From Amycolatopsis camponoti (GTDB lineage Bacteria > Actinomycetota > Actinomycetes > Mycobacteriales > Pseudonocardiaceae), in assembly GCF_902497555.1 (NCBI RefSeq), contig NZ_CABVGP010000001.1, positions 3,452,501 to 3,516,500 of the forward strand: a DNA stretch of 64,000 bases. Direction: 5' to 3'. The notes below the pieces were generated by a model. The model had not been told where the DNA came from and searched no databases. It saw nothing but the letters and a program-made list of their open reading frames with translations. Position 1 is the first letter of the stretch. Every line of letters starts with the position of its first letter. Shown one piece after another: positions 8,240 through 17,158 of the stretch. A program made the translations under genes and the position numbers.

Positions 8240-10522
8240 TCAGTCTGATTCGATGGAAGGAAATTCTGATTCGAGAATTTGCCAGAGGTCGCGGATGGTT
8301 TCTGACACTGGACTATCTCGCTGCATGCCAAGCAGAATATCTTGCGGGCGGACCGTGCGCTTGATGAACACCTTTCGCCCGCTGGCTTGCTTCGTCTCGA
8401 ATTCCACTGTGCCAGAAGCAACGAGGGCGGAAAGTATGCCTTTCCAGAAAGGATTGGCGACAATGCGAGACATTAGCGTGTCGTCTTCTGTCAGGGAATT
8501 AGTCCTCAGATAGAGTCGACAAAGCCTTTCTAGGGTATCGACGACATCTGCTCGTACATCATATACATTTTCAACATGCGCGTCGGGCAGTCCGCATTGA
8601 GCCAAAGATTCCTGTATGGCTCTTGGCGAAAATCGCCACTCCTCGGCGCTATCGGTCAAAATGCCGAGGCCGTTGAAGTTGCTAATCTGCAAACCATGCA
8701 ATTCAAGGCGAGTCCGACGAATGTCAACGATGATCCGATCAAAGGTCGACCCATTCGCTTCGGAGTTGATGAAAGCGGCTGTTGTTAAGTTCGTGCCTAC
8801 GAAGCTGCAATCCTTGAAACTTCCACGAATTACGGTCGCTTGCCCGAAGGGAGCATCGCCAAAAGTAAGGTTCGATACCGTAATGCCAGATGTTTCATTA
8901 TCGGCCAAAATTCCCGCGGCGAGACCACCGGCGTTCCTGCTCACCTGTTCTCTGTCGCCGGATGACTTGAGTACTGACTTACATAGAACGTCAAGTAGAG
9001 CTTGAGTATTGTTACGCTCGCGCATGATTTTACCTACCAACGATGCGGCCTCTTCAGGAAGTCGACCACGCCTCAAGATTCGTTCAAGTGAGACTTCCGA
9101 TCGCTGACCCCAAACGCGTGACAGTGGCTCTGTAAGAAAGTACGAGTAGAATATATCGTGCTCGAAAGCAACGCTGCCTGGCAGGCTACCTCGCGATAGA
9201 AGCGCGTTGTACGGAAGTCGCTCGACAACCTCACGTAGTCCGTCGCCACTTAGTCCGATGGTGCTCCCGATTATTTCAGCTATCTCACGTACGGAAGTGC
9301 TGGATAGCTCTCGCGTTTCCTGCAGCCACATCTCCTCGGCGATCTCGCTAAGTAGAAGACGGTACTGTTCTTCGCTGAGTATCGGCGCACCATTTATCGG
9401 AGATCGCAGCTTCTGTTCTACCTCCCGTGACACATAGGCGCTGACAAGTCGCTCAAGTAAGCCAGACCCACTCGGTAATGGTCCGTCTGAAAGAAGATCC
9501 AAAGTCCGTGAAACGAAGAACGGCTTATAGCCAACGTCTTTAACCTCGGGGGCCTGCAGGATTGTCTCGATCTCTTGATTAATTGTTTCGTGTGCAATAT
9601 CGGCAATCGCTGAAGTGTGTTGCTGAATAAACTGCTGGCGTTTTTCGGGAGACCAGTCCAGCAGTCGAACTGCTGTCAGTATCCAACTGTCTGCCAAAGA
9701 TCCCAAAGAAGACGCACTTCGAGTAAGGAACTCTTGCTCGTAATAAGTGCTTCGAGCTGCGGCAATTATGCAGCCATAACCATCCAAGTCTGAGATGAAG
9801 TTTGCCAGGCTGCTGAACGCTTCGTCGTAACTTCCAACGCTGCCGATAAGTTCATCGAACCCGTCTACGACCAGAACAAGAGCTCCGCTCCGCACGAGTG
9901 GGACAGAAGCATGGTATGGAATCTTTGCTCGAACATCGTCGAGCTCCGCTGCGATTGCTTCGTCAAGCTGTGCAAGTCTGCGACCCTGTGCATCCACGTA
10001 TAGCCAAAGGGAACTGCTGGCCCCTTCCATATACTGGATCGCTTTACTGCGAACGAGGTGACGTAGAAGGCTTGTCTTGCCTACGCCGGCGTCTGCGGTA
10101 ATAAAAACTACATTCGTTCTGCCATCGCCTGGTTCCGCCAGGCTTTGGATCAATGTCGACGAATCTAGGCTTTCACCTGTTTCGTCGTGCTCGCCGATGA
10201 GGTTGGCGTCTAGAGTTACATAGTTAGGTAGTGCACTTATTACGTTGATTGTGTTTCGAGCTATCCCGCGCAGGTCAGCCATGCCTGCGCCTGACAAAAA
10301 CGATCTGTAGGATGTCCGCGTTTGTCCTTGAATTACCCCGTCAGGCCATGATGAGTCGATCGTAGCCCTAGTGAACGTAAAAGAGCGCAATTTTCCGTCT
10401 TGATACCAGCTGCCGCGAAATTCGAGTTCCGACGCTGGCAGTACTTGAACTTCGGCGCCTGGATCCGCGAACGCGGCAAGGTCCTTCGACAGATTGCTTG
10501 CGAAGATTTCTTCCGAGTTCAT
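8240..10522 (-). CDS. NACHT-type STAND NTPase with pentapeptide-like segment
   Basis: A 760-residue cytoplasmic STAND NTPase. Walker A is TADAGVGKTSLL at about residues 143-152 and Walker B is LVLVVDGFDEL at about 215-225, the acidic DGFDE form typical of NACHT domains. A helical winged region follows. About residues 540-600 are rich in short turns with alternating small and hydrophobic residues (FGQATVIRGSFKDCSFVGTNL), like pentapeptide repeats. The C-terminus is globular. No N-terminal effector domain is recognised. ATG 10522 overlaps the stop of the NYN gene (ATGA) and has GGAG at good spacing. The NTPase probably senses a trigger and controls the cotranslated NYN nuclease. AT-rich codons point to transfer. 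Confidence 0.8.
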   Translation of the reverse strand: MNSEEIFASNLSKDLAAFADPGAEVQVLPASELEFRGSWYQDGKLRSFTFTRATIDSSWPDGVIQGQTRTSYRSFLSGAGMADLRGIARNTINVISALPNYVTLDANLIGEHDETGESLDSSTLIQSLAEPGDGRTNVVFITADAGVGKTSLLRHLVRSKAIQYMEGASSSLWLYVDAQGRRLAQLDEAIAAELDDVRAKIPYHASVPLVRSGALVLVVDGFDELIGSVGSYDEAFSSLANFISDLDGYGCIIAAARSTYYEQEFLTRSASSLGSLADSWILTAVRLLDWSPEKRQQFIQQHTSAIADIAHETINQEIETILQAPEVKDVGYKPFFVSRTLDLLSDGPLPSGSGLLERLVSAYVSREVEQKLRSPINGAPILSEEQYRLLLSEIAEEMWLQETRELSSTSVREIAEIIGSTIGLSGDGLREVVERLPYNALLSRGSLPGSVAFEHDIFYSYFLTEPLSRVWGQRSEVSLERILRRGRLPEEAASLVGKIMRERNNTQALLDVLCKSVLKSSGDREQVSRNAGGLAAGILADNETSGITVSNLTFGDAPFGQATVIRGSFKDCSFVGTNLTTAAFINSEANGSTFDRIIVDIRRTRLELHGLQISNFNGLGILTDSAEEWRFSPRAIQESLAQCGLPDAHVENVYDVRADVVDTLERLCRLYLRTNSLTEDDTLMSRIVANPFWKGILSALVASGTVEFETKQASGRKVFIKRTVRPQDILLGMQRDSPVSETIRDLWQILESEFPSIESD

Positions 10523-11088
10523 TTCCATGCTCCGTCGTATAGCATCGATACTGTCGTCCCGCCGAACCATTGATCATTTTCTGCTGTTGCTCGTTTGCGC
10601 AACCAACTGATTGGGCATTGATATTTTCTGCTCATCGTGAGCACGGCTGGGACGTAGTCGTCATCATTGGCTATTATGCAGACGCGATCGTAAACGGCAG
10701 ATTCGGCGAAGTGGCATGCGTCAAGTGCAAGCATCTGGTCGACCATCTTCTGGCCGCCGTTCTTATAGGTGCCTATTAGCATTGCCTGTGGAACCAGCGC
10801 CAGCGCTTTCGCAATGTGCGGCTTGATGCGTACGCGGTCTTCAAGGGTTCTTAGCAGTCTAATTTTTTTTAGCGTGCGGCTGTATTGCTCTGTTGGGGTC
10901 CCGCGAATGCTAGTGAAGCCACCATACAGTCGACAATCAATGTCGTGAACTTCGCTACTTTTCGTCCGGTTAACTAGTGAACCTCTAATGAGGTCGCCAA
11001 CTAACGTCATGAGGTCTTCGTAGTCTCGATCAGTCTTTGCGCCCGGACCGACATTAAAAAGATCGACTAGCACGATGGTACTGGACAA
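10519..11088 (-). CDS. NYN-domain (PIN-like) nuclease
   Basis: A 189-residue protein that fits the NYN/LabA-type PIN-like fold. It has VLVDLFNV at residues 7-13 with Asp9, GGQKMVDQMLALDACHFA at about 111-128 with two spaced aspartates, and CIIANDDDYVPAVL at about 137-150 with the acidic DDD metal site. The full set of acidic residues is present, so RNase activity is plausible. Translation starts at ATG 11088 and the stop overlaps the NACHT start, so the two proteins are probably made in step. The divergent neighbour encodes a DUF262/DUF1524 nuclease. The pair is best read as effector plus sensor of a conflict system; this is inference. Confidence 0.8.
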   Translation of the reverse strand: MSSTIVLVDLFNVGPGAKTDRDYEDLMTLVGDLIRGSLVNRTKSSEVHDIDCRLYGGFTSIRGTPTEQYSRTLKKIRLLRTLEDRVRIKPHIAKALALVPQAMLIGTYKNGGQKMVDQMLALDACHFAESAVYDRVCIIANDDDYVPAVLTMSRKYQCPISWLRKRATAENDQWFGGTTVSMLYDGAWK

Positions 11089-11164
11089 TGCTACGACACC
11101 TCCGCAATGTTATTTCGTGCACGCATCGTACACGATCACCAGCGAAAATCAAGCGAAGTGTGCA

Positions 11165-11190
11165 ACGTTATGTTAGCGTTACGTTAACGT
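11165..11190. promoter_or_regulatory. Repeated CGTTA motif in a divergent promoter region
   Basis: Between the divergent NYN and DUF262 genes the sequence contains ACGTTATG, GCGTTACG and GTTAACGT in close succession. This is a cluster of CGTTA units, with GTTAAC being self-complementary. Its position in the 202-bp divergent gap suggests a binding site controlling one or both operons. No cognate regulator is encoded beside it. Confidence 0.4.
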
Positions 11191-11290
11191 TCCTTGTCTT
11201 TAGTATTGATGCGCGTGAATATGACCGAATTATTTGAATGCCATGCGTGTTTGGCGTGTGTGGTCGGAGCAAGTCGGGTAAGGTCAACAC

Positions 11291-12985
11291 ATGGGTATCC
11301 AGGGACGCGAGTCAACGATCCAGCAAGTGCTGACGGCCTACCGAGTCGCAGTCCCGCTGCATCAGCGCCCGTATAGCTGGGAGCTATCTGAGCTGCGCGA
11401 ACTTTGGCAGGATTTAATTTCTTTTTATGAAAAGTATCGGAATAACATCAGTGGACGACAGTATTTTATTGGCAGCATTGTGGGTCAGATCAAAGAGGGT
11501 GGCCGAACTCTCGAAGTCCTCGATGGTCAGCAACGACTGGCGACACTTGTTGTAATGCTTGCCGTAGCTCGTGATGTATTGCACGAGGGGGGCGCAGTCG
11601 AGCAAGCTAACCGTATTGACCATTCGTGTATCACTGATCTGCCAATCTCGTTAGATGGCCCACGTGAATACAGAATTCAACTGGGAAGGTATGACGACCA
11701 ATTCTTCAAAAAATGGGTTCTTTCTTACCCTTCTGAGCGACGCGGTAAGGCGGTGCCGAAGACTGCAAGTCAGCGAGCACTATTGAAGGCTCAAAATTTC
11801 TTTCGGCTACAGATCGAAAACTATGCTTCAGAGTCGAAGTTGGATAAATCTGAGATATGTCGAGTACTTTATTCTGTTGTGGTCAACAACGTAACAGTTG
11901 TGCAAGTTGTTGCAGATAAATGGGATGATGTCACCGAAGTCTTCGAGCGACTCAACGATCGCGGTAAAGATCTTTCTACGTTGGACCTACTTCGTGTTCA
12001 TTTAATTGGGAAGCTGAATAGGTCTGAGCATGCTGAAGCCGAGGACGCGTGGCGTGTCATTTACGAGTTGTCGGATTCGGCTCCGAAGGTTGACACTTTC
12101 TTGCGGCATAGTTATATAACTTATATGGGAGACGTTAAATCCCATTCGTTGTTTCGTAAGATAAAGAACACCCTTGAGCAAGATGACGCTGAGCCGCCTT
12201 TTGACTCGCCGTTGTCTTTGACGCAAAGTCTCGCTGCTGATGCTGAATACTACAAAAATGTTCTAGAAGCAACGCATCCCGACGAATCTTGTACACACTG
12301 GTTGCGGGCGATCAACACCCTTGGTGCTAAGAGTCTGCTTCCTGCCGCTTTGAGTGCTCAGGTTGTACTGGTGGACGATCATGTTCAGCACGCAGAGGTT
12401 CTTCGTAGGCTAGTCACAACTTTTGTACGTTGGAACGTGATTCAGGGTGGAGAGTCGACGGATTTGGAAGAAGCCGTTTACCGTGTTGCTCAATTGGTTC
12501 GTTCTCGGCAGTCTTTGTCAGTTGTATCAGACAATCTGCGGCCATATCTCGGTGAAGATGCGCTAATCAGAAGCAGGTTCGAGCAATTGTCTTTGGCGCG
12601 AAGCGGATATCAGCGATATGTCCTAGAGGCACTTGAAGATTACTCTCAGGGCGCTCTGGCGGGCCAGCGGCCAGAAAAGACTGTGGCCGGTTCGAAAACG
12701 CTCTGGATTGAGCATGTGTATCCACAGGCACCTGAAGCAACTTGGGGAAAGTGGGTCGACCATGACGAATGGATTAATCGATTAGGAAATCTTACCTTAA
12801 TTCATAAGCGACTGAATAACGTCGCTAAGAATAAGCCGTTTCCCGCGAAGAAGCCCATCTATTCGGAGTCATCATTAGGAATTAATAAGTATTTTTCGAG
12901 AGTTCAGGCATGGAGTCCTGGTGTTGTAGATAAGAGGCAGAGTGTCTTGGCGAAGAACGTTGCCAAGATATGGCCGAGATTTTAA
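11291..12985 (+). CDS. DUF262 plus DUF1524 protein (GmrSD-like nuclease)
   Basis: A 564-residue protein. The N-terminal DUF262 (ParB-like) domain has VPLHQRPYSWE at about residues 21-31 and the hallmark VLDGQQRLATL at 77-87. ERLNDRGKDLSTLDLLRVHLIG follows at about 220. The C-terminal DUF1524 domain carries the His-Me-type motif WIEHVYPQ near residue 474, then RLGNLTLI and LNN...NKPFPAKK. Both GmrS and GmrD equivalents are therefore in one chain, as in many type IV enzymes acting on modified DNA. At least five TTA leucine codons and a low GC content contrast with the rest of the window and point to horizontal acquisition. The target modification cannot be read from the sequence. Confidence 0.85.
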   Translation: MGIQGRESTIQQVLTAYRVAVPLHQRPYSWELSELRELWQDLISFYEKYRNNISGRQYFIGSIVGQIKEGGRTLEVLDGQQRLATLVVMLAVARDVLHEGGAVEQANRIDHSCITDLPISLDGPREYRIQLGRYDDQFFKKWVLSYPSERRGKAVPKTASQRALLKAQNFFRLQIENYASESKLDKSEICRVLYSVVVNNVTVVQVVADKWDDVTEVFERLNDRGKDLSTLDLLRVHLIGKLNRSEHAEAEDAWRVIYELSDSAPKVDTFLRHSYITYMGDVKSHSLFRKIKNTLEQDDAEPPFDSPLSLTQSLAADAEYYKNVLEATHPDESCTHWLRAINTLGAKSLLPAALSAQVVLVDDHVQHAEVLRRLVTTFVRWNVIQGGESTDLEEAVYRVAQLVRSRQSLSVVSDNLRPYLGEDALIRSRFEQLSLARSGYQRYVLEALEDYSQGALAGQRPEKTVAGSKTLWIEHVYPQAPEATWGKWVDHDEWINRLGNLTLIHKRLNNVAKNKPFPAKKPIYSESSLGINKYFSRVQAWSPGVVDKRQSVLAKNVAKIWPRF

Positions 12986-13282
12986 GGAGGTTTCCATATT
13001 AAAGATTCTTTGATCTATATCTCACCAAGTTGAGATTGTTAGTGCTTAGAGTGAAGTCTGGCGATCAGCACTGTGTTACCGACGGAGCTGGAGTTGTGTG
13101 AACAGTGTGCAAGTCGCTCGGACACTCAATTACCCCATAAAGCTGTGTGTCGCGGACAGGTCAGAGTAACAACAGCTGGTCGCCGACGGCCTGATCTATC
13201 GAGGCAGGTGCGCATTGTGGGCTGCATGCTTGACTTCTCGGGTCGGGCCGCCACACATGATCGCCAGGTCGTTCGTTCTCAG
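12986..13282. other. Intergenic stretch, AT-rich to GC-rich transition
   Basis: Between the DUF262 gene and a broken recombinase. The first 70 bases are AT-rich like the DUF262 gene and the rest returns to high GC, so the edge of the acquired block lies near 13,060. No gene was recognised. Confidence 0.4.
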
Positions 13283-14171
13283 CTATTCGGCGATCATGGA
13301 CCTGTCATCGTCTACGATCTCGACGAGTCGCACGCGGAGATCGTTGAGTAGGTGGTCTTCGCGGACGTAGACGTTTTTGGCGAGCTCTGCTGGGCGGTTG
13401 CGAGCACTGGTGTGGCCGTGACGGCAGCGGTAGCCAGGGCGGCCGTTCACCCAGTGCGAGTCCAGTCGGCGGCCGCACAGCTGACATTGCACTAGTCCCG
13501 ACAGCACATGCGTCCTCGTGTCACCGTGCTGTGTGGGCCGGGCCGCGCGCATGCCCTGGATCGCCAGGAACGTCGTCTCGTCCACGAGCGCCGGATGCGC
13601 CACCTTCTCCGACTCTGCCCAGCCTGGTGCCGCCGACGGTCGGGCTGGAGCATCGTGGTGGGCGGGCCCGGGTGTTCTGGCGCCGTGCCGGTTCCACACC
13701 TGCCGGTCCGTGTACCTCGGATTTTCGAGGATGCCCAAGACGGTCCGGACGATCCACTCGTGCCTCGTCCGGTGTCACCTCGCGACGCGACTGGGACCCG
13801 AGCAGCAGCATCAACGCCTGGTGCACCGGGTCCTTGAGGTTCACCGGACCGTCCGCTTCGGGCAGCCACAGCTCGATACCTTGCGCCTGGAGTGCGGTCA
13901 GCACGGCGTCGAACTGGTCTCCGTAGAACGCCCCCTTGTACTCTCCGATCACGACAACATCGAACGAACGGTTCGGTCCCGCCGCGGCTGCCATCAGTTG
14001 GGCCGCGGCCGGCCGTTCGCGCCAGGACAGGCGACGTGAACACCCTTCGTCGAAGTACTCCGCCACGATCATGCCGCGCCCTCGGATCGTCTCCTCGGCG
14101 ACCTCCCGCTGCGTGGCGGTGAGGACGTTCCAGTGGCGGGTGAGTTCCGCGGAATCCAGATACCTGATCAT
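13283..14171 (-). pseudogene. Truncated serine recombinase remnant
   Basis: A second copy related to the recombinase at 2925-4244. The 5' part keeps GMIVAEYFDEGCSRRLSWRE, VVVIGEYKGAFYGDQF and LGSQSRREV but lacks the N-terminal strand with the catalytic Ser. It then jumps, in another frame, to WIVRTVLGILENPRYTDRQVWNR and the zinc-ribbon tail QCQLCGRRLDSHW...YRCRHGH. The central recombinase domain is deleted at about 13,790-13,740. It cannot be active. Its end abuts the pentapeptide gene, so it marks an old junction between the AT-rich defence block and the next module. Confidence 0.75.
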
Positions 14172-14189
14172 CTGCCTGACTCGGAGCGA

Positions 14190-15857
14190 CTACGAACCAA
14201 GTTCGCTCTCCGGCAGGCTCTCAGGGTAGTGGGATTGCAGGTGTCGCCATGTCCCCGGCGAGTCGTCCGGCTGCTTCGCAGGTGCGTCGCCGACGCTCCA
14301 GCCGGGAAACCAGATCCTTGTTTCCTGCGACGGTATGTCCGTCCTGGCAGCGGCGCCGTGTAGGCACGTGCGAACCCAGGACGGCGCGTGGTCCAGTCTC
14401 GTCGAGTGCGTCGTCTGGCTGTCGCCCAGGCGGACGCCCTGGCCGAATCGAGCGGATTGGAAGACGGGGCCGGATCGATTGGTTTGTTGCGCGAGCTGTG
14501 CGTCGGTGAAGATGGCCCGTCCGTGAAACGTTACCCGGGTGAATGTGACAGACTCACTGAACTGCGCTTGAGTGAAGTTGGCTAAAGAATAAAACGTCGC
14601 CTCCCCGAATGTCGCGTGCCGGTTGAATTGGGCTCGATCGAAGTTTGATGTACCGCCGAATATGCAGTTGTGGAAATCGGCTCGTCCGCAGAGTTCGGCC
14701 CACTCGAAACTGGTATCTTCGCCGAAGTGTGCTTGTCCGAATGTGGCATGCCAGAGGAACTCGGCCAGGCTGAAGTCGGCATCGCCGAGAAATTCGGTGC
14801 CGGTGAAGTCTGCGTGTCGTTCGAAGCGTATACCGCCGAAGTCGGTGGTGCCGGCGAAGGTGGCGTTGCGAAAATTGGCGTTGGCTACCTGGCAGTTGTG
14901 GAGGTTGAAGTCGACAAGGTTGGCGCCGCTGAGGTCGAGGTCGATGTTCGACCAGAATTTTGGGTTGTGGGGAATGTCGGCCCAGCTTCGGTCGGGCTGT
15001 AGGTGGGTGGTCAGGATGCGCTCGGCGGTGAGTCGGACCTGCAGCTCGGCGACGTCCCGGTCGGTGCGACGATCGGGTGCGCCTGAAAGCGTGCCTCGGC
15101 CGTCAGCGATCGATGCGTCCGCGGTCATGGCCTTGTAGGGATTCCGCAGCGTGTTGTCGCTAATGCGGAGGTAGCCGCAGATGACTTCGACGATGGTCTG
15201 CCGGTGGCTGGCGTTATCTTGAGCGAGGCGTTCCAGTGCGTACAGCCCTCCGACACGCACGGCTGCGTTGTCCGAACCCAGCTGCCCGACGGCCATCGTG
15301 TAGAGCTCGGTCACCCTGCGGTCCGCGGTGTCGTCCTCGGTATGTCCTTGGGCGCGCTCCGCCAGCCACTGGCGCCGCGTGGTCAGCGCGAGGGCCAGGC
15401 CGGCTCCTAGCCCGGCGGCGACGGTCATGGACGTCCTGATTGCATCAATTCGCGCGGTAGCGCGCACTGGGGCTGCATCGGCTTCATGCAACAGCCAGTT
15501 CAACGCCGCCCATGTCGCGCCCGCGACTGCGGCGACCGCCAGCAGGATCATCCACCATCGTAGCGACCGAATTGGCGCACGGTGCCGCACTTCGGCCCTT
15601 CTGTCGCGAGTGATGGCATACGCTGTCGATCTTATGCGGCGGCCTGCGGAAATGATCAAAAACAAGCCTCCGGCGCCCAGGATTGCTGGGCTGTTGGCCA
15701 CCAGAGGTCTGATTGCTTGAGGTGTCGAGGCTGGATCGATGGGAACGCCGAAAATTGACAATAGCCCTGCGAGGATCACTATCGCCGCGCCGACGTTGAG
15801 GGTCGATCGTGCTTTCCGTGCTCGCCGCAGGTAGCGGTCCGTGATCTCGTCAGCCAT
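14190..15857 (-). CDS. Membrane protein with C-terminal pentapeptide repeats
   Basis: A 555-residue protein. Hydrophobic segments at about residues 22-40, 55-70, 100-120 and 145-160 suggest four membrane spans near the N-terminus. A cytosolic helical region (VRVGGLYALERLAQD) follows. From about residue 310 to 475 there are many pentapeptide-type units with central Phe or Leu (DLDLSGANLVDFNLHNC, ADFTGTEFLGDADFSLAEF, ATFGQAHFGEDTSFEW), giving a right-handed quadrilateral helix. Similar proteins are common in actinomycetes and have no settled function. It overlaps the small upstream membrane gene by 8 bases, so the pair is one transcription unit. It sits beside the trypsin/NACHT module. Confidence 0.75.
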   Translation of the reverse strand: MADEITDRYLRRARKARSTLNVGAAIVILAGLLSIFGVPIDPASTPQAIRPLVANSPAILGAGGLFLIISAGRRIRSTAYAITRDRRAEVRHRAPIRSLRWWMILLAVAAVAGATWAALNWLLHEADAAPVRATARIDAIRTSMTVAAGLGAGLALALTTRRQWLAERAQGHTEDDTADRRVTELYTMAVGQLGSDNAAVRVGGLYALERLAQDNASHRQTIVEVICGYLRISDNTLRNPYKAMTADASIADGRGTLSGAPDRRTDRDVAELQVRLTAERILTTHLQPDRSWADIPHNPKFWSNIDLDLSGANLVDFNLHNCQVANANFRNATFAGTTDFGGIRFERHADFTGTEFLGDADFSLAEFLWHATFGQAHFGEDTSFEWAELCGRADFHNCIFGGTSNFDRAQFNRHATFGEATFYSLANFTQAQFSESVTFTRVTFHGRAIFTDAQLAQQTNRSGPVFQSARFGQGVRLGDSQTTHSTRLDHAPSWVRTCLHGAAARTDIPSQETRIWFPGWSVGDAPAKQPDDSPGTWRHLQSHYPESLPESELGS

Positions 15858-16110
15858 GCCTGTGTTTCGCCTCGACGGCCTCTAGCTCACAGCCCGACCC
15901 GGCATCGGTATGGACGGCGTGCACGTGCTCGGCGGACAGTGCACGCTTCTGCAGGGCGGATGCGGCACCGAATCCGGCCGCGGTCAGGGCGCCTGCCGCG
16001 GCGAGAACCCAGGCCCATCGCGCGCTCGTGTCGAATGCCAGATAGAGCTGGATGCCAGCGACGATGCCGTAGGTCGCGGCAAGCGCCCGCCACGTGCCTT
16101 GATGCGGCAT
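15850..16110 (-). CDS. Small two-span membrane protein
   Basis: An 86-residue protein with two hydrophobic segments (ATYGIVAGIQLYLAF and WAWVLAAAGALTAAGFGAA) and a charged, His-rich tail. It starts at ATG 16110. Its 3' end overlaps the start of the pentapeptide membrane gene by 8 bases, indicating translational coupling and a likely shared membrane location. The family is not recognised. Confidence 0.6.
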   Translation of the reverse strand: MPHQGTWRALAATYGIVAGIQLYLAFDTSARWAWVLAAAGALTAAGFGAASALQKRALSAEHVHAVHTDAGSGCELEAVEAKHRHG

Positions 16111-16801
16111 CGATCACCTCCCGGACACTGTCTGAACACATAGTCGCCTCATGTGGCCAAGTGGTTACAACACCCGCCCGACCGGAGTCTGTGCTGTGGC
16201 GACCTTGTTGGCATCCTCCCGCCGCACGATCGCGATCCACACCCAAACTGGGACGCCAATGCACAGGTGACAACCTGTGCGACACGTCCAGAAGCCAATG
16301 TTCGATCAGTCGCAGTGCATCGAGAGCTGCGAATATCGCGGTGATGATGCTGATCAGCTACGGTATGGGAGTCAAAGGTATATGCCGCGCGATCTCGGGG
16401 CGAGGTTTAGCAGTCCTATTGGCGTGATCTCAGATCTGTCGGGAGTAGTTCGGTGTTGGTATGGCTGAGGCGAATCGACACCGACACCGACGAGTACTCC
16501 TTCGTCGCCATCCGGGCAGGCGAGCCGCTGCCACGACGGCCCGGCCGCTGAGCTGGTTGAGGGGCATCGCAGTGGGTCGGTGGGTCCTGGGTCGAGGCCA
16601 ACTTGTAGCGTCGTTCGGCCCATCACAGCCACCCCCTCAGGTTCACCGCGGCGGTGATGTCGTAGTGCCGGTGTACGGCGGGTGATGCTCGAGGAAATCG
16701 AACATCCATGACTGAGCCCGTGCCCGGCATCCGGGTGATCGCGGTGGAAACGTCTGGCGGTGGTCGCAAGGATGGCCGGAGCCGACGAGTGGAGGATATG
16801 C
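16111..16801. other. Intergenic stretch, no clear gene
   Basis: About 690 bases between the small membrane protein and the Trypco1 gene. Several frames are open on both strands but none shows a recognisable motif or a consistent start. A ribosome site GGAGG lies at its end, 6 bases before GTG 16802. A promoter for the Trypco1 gene should be here. Confidence 0.4.
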
Positions 16802-17152
16802 GTGACGATCGACGACGAATTCCTGTCGGACAGGTCCGTCCGGATCCCGGTCGAGATCGGCGGACACCCGGTGTACGTCGAGGCGGTGCTGGTCGGCGGG
16901 GCCGAGGACGAAGAGGTGGCCGCTCGGGTGCCGTCGTTCGGCGAGTTCACCGAGGCGCTCGGCTCGGTCACCCGGTCGGTCACGGACGCAGTCCTCGGCG
17001 GGCTTGGCAAAGTGAAACCGGCGAAGGTCGGCGTCGAGTTCGGCTGCGAGATCGGCGTGGAGAGCGGCCAGCTGACCGCGATCCTGGTCAAAGGAACGGC
17101 GAAGGCGAACGTCAAGGTGACGCTGGAGTGGAAGCCCGGTGGAGACGGCTGA
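16802..17152 (+). CDS. Trypco1-domain protein (CU044_2847 family)
   Basis: A 116-residue protein with a GTG start 6 bases after GGAGG. It has the features of trypsin-co-occurring domain 1: a short N-terminal beta strand (VRIPVEIGGHPVYVEAVL), a helical middle (FGEFTEALGSVTRSVTDAVL), and the strongly conserved strand pair KVGVEFGCEIGVESG...KGTAKANVKVTLEW. Such proteins are encoded next to trypsin-NTPase fusion genes in actinobacterial conflict systems and are thought to be partners or targets of the peptidase. Here the gene converges with the trypsin-NACHT gene, with only 6 bp between the two stops, rather than sitting downstream as in the second module of this window. Confidence 0.8.
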   Translation: MTIDDEFLSDRSVRIPVEIGGHPVYVEAVLVGGAEDEEVAARVPSFGEFTEALGSVTRSVTDAVLGGLGKVKPAKVGVEFGCEIGVESGQLTAILVKGTAKANVKVTLEWKPGGDG

Positions 17153-17158
17153 CTATTG

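Noticed and set aside
13073..13351. 92-codon plus-strand frame after the DUF262 gene
   Set aside because: It runs antisense into the recombinase remnant and has no motif; probably a chance frame.
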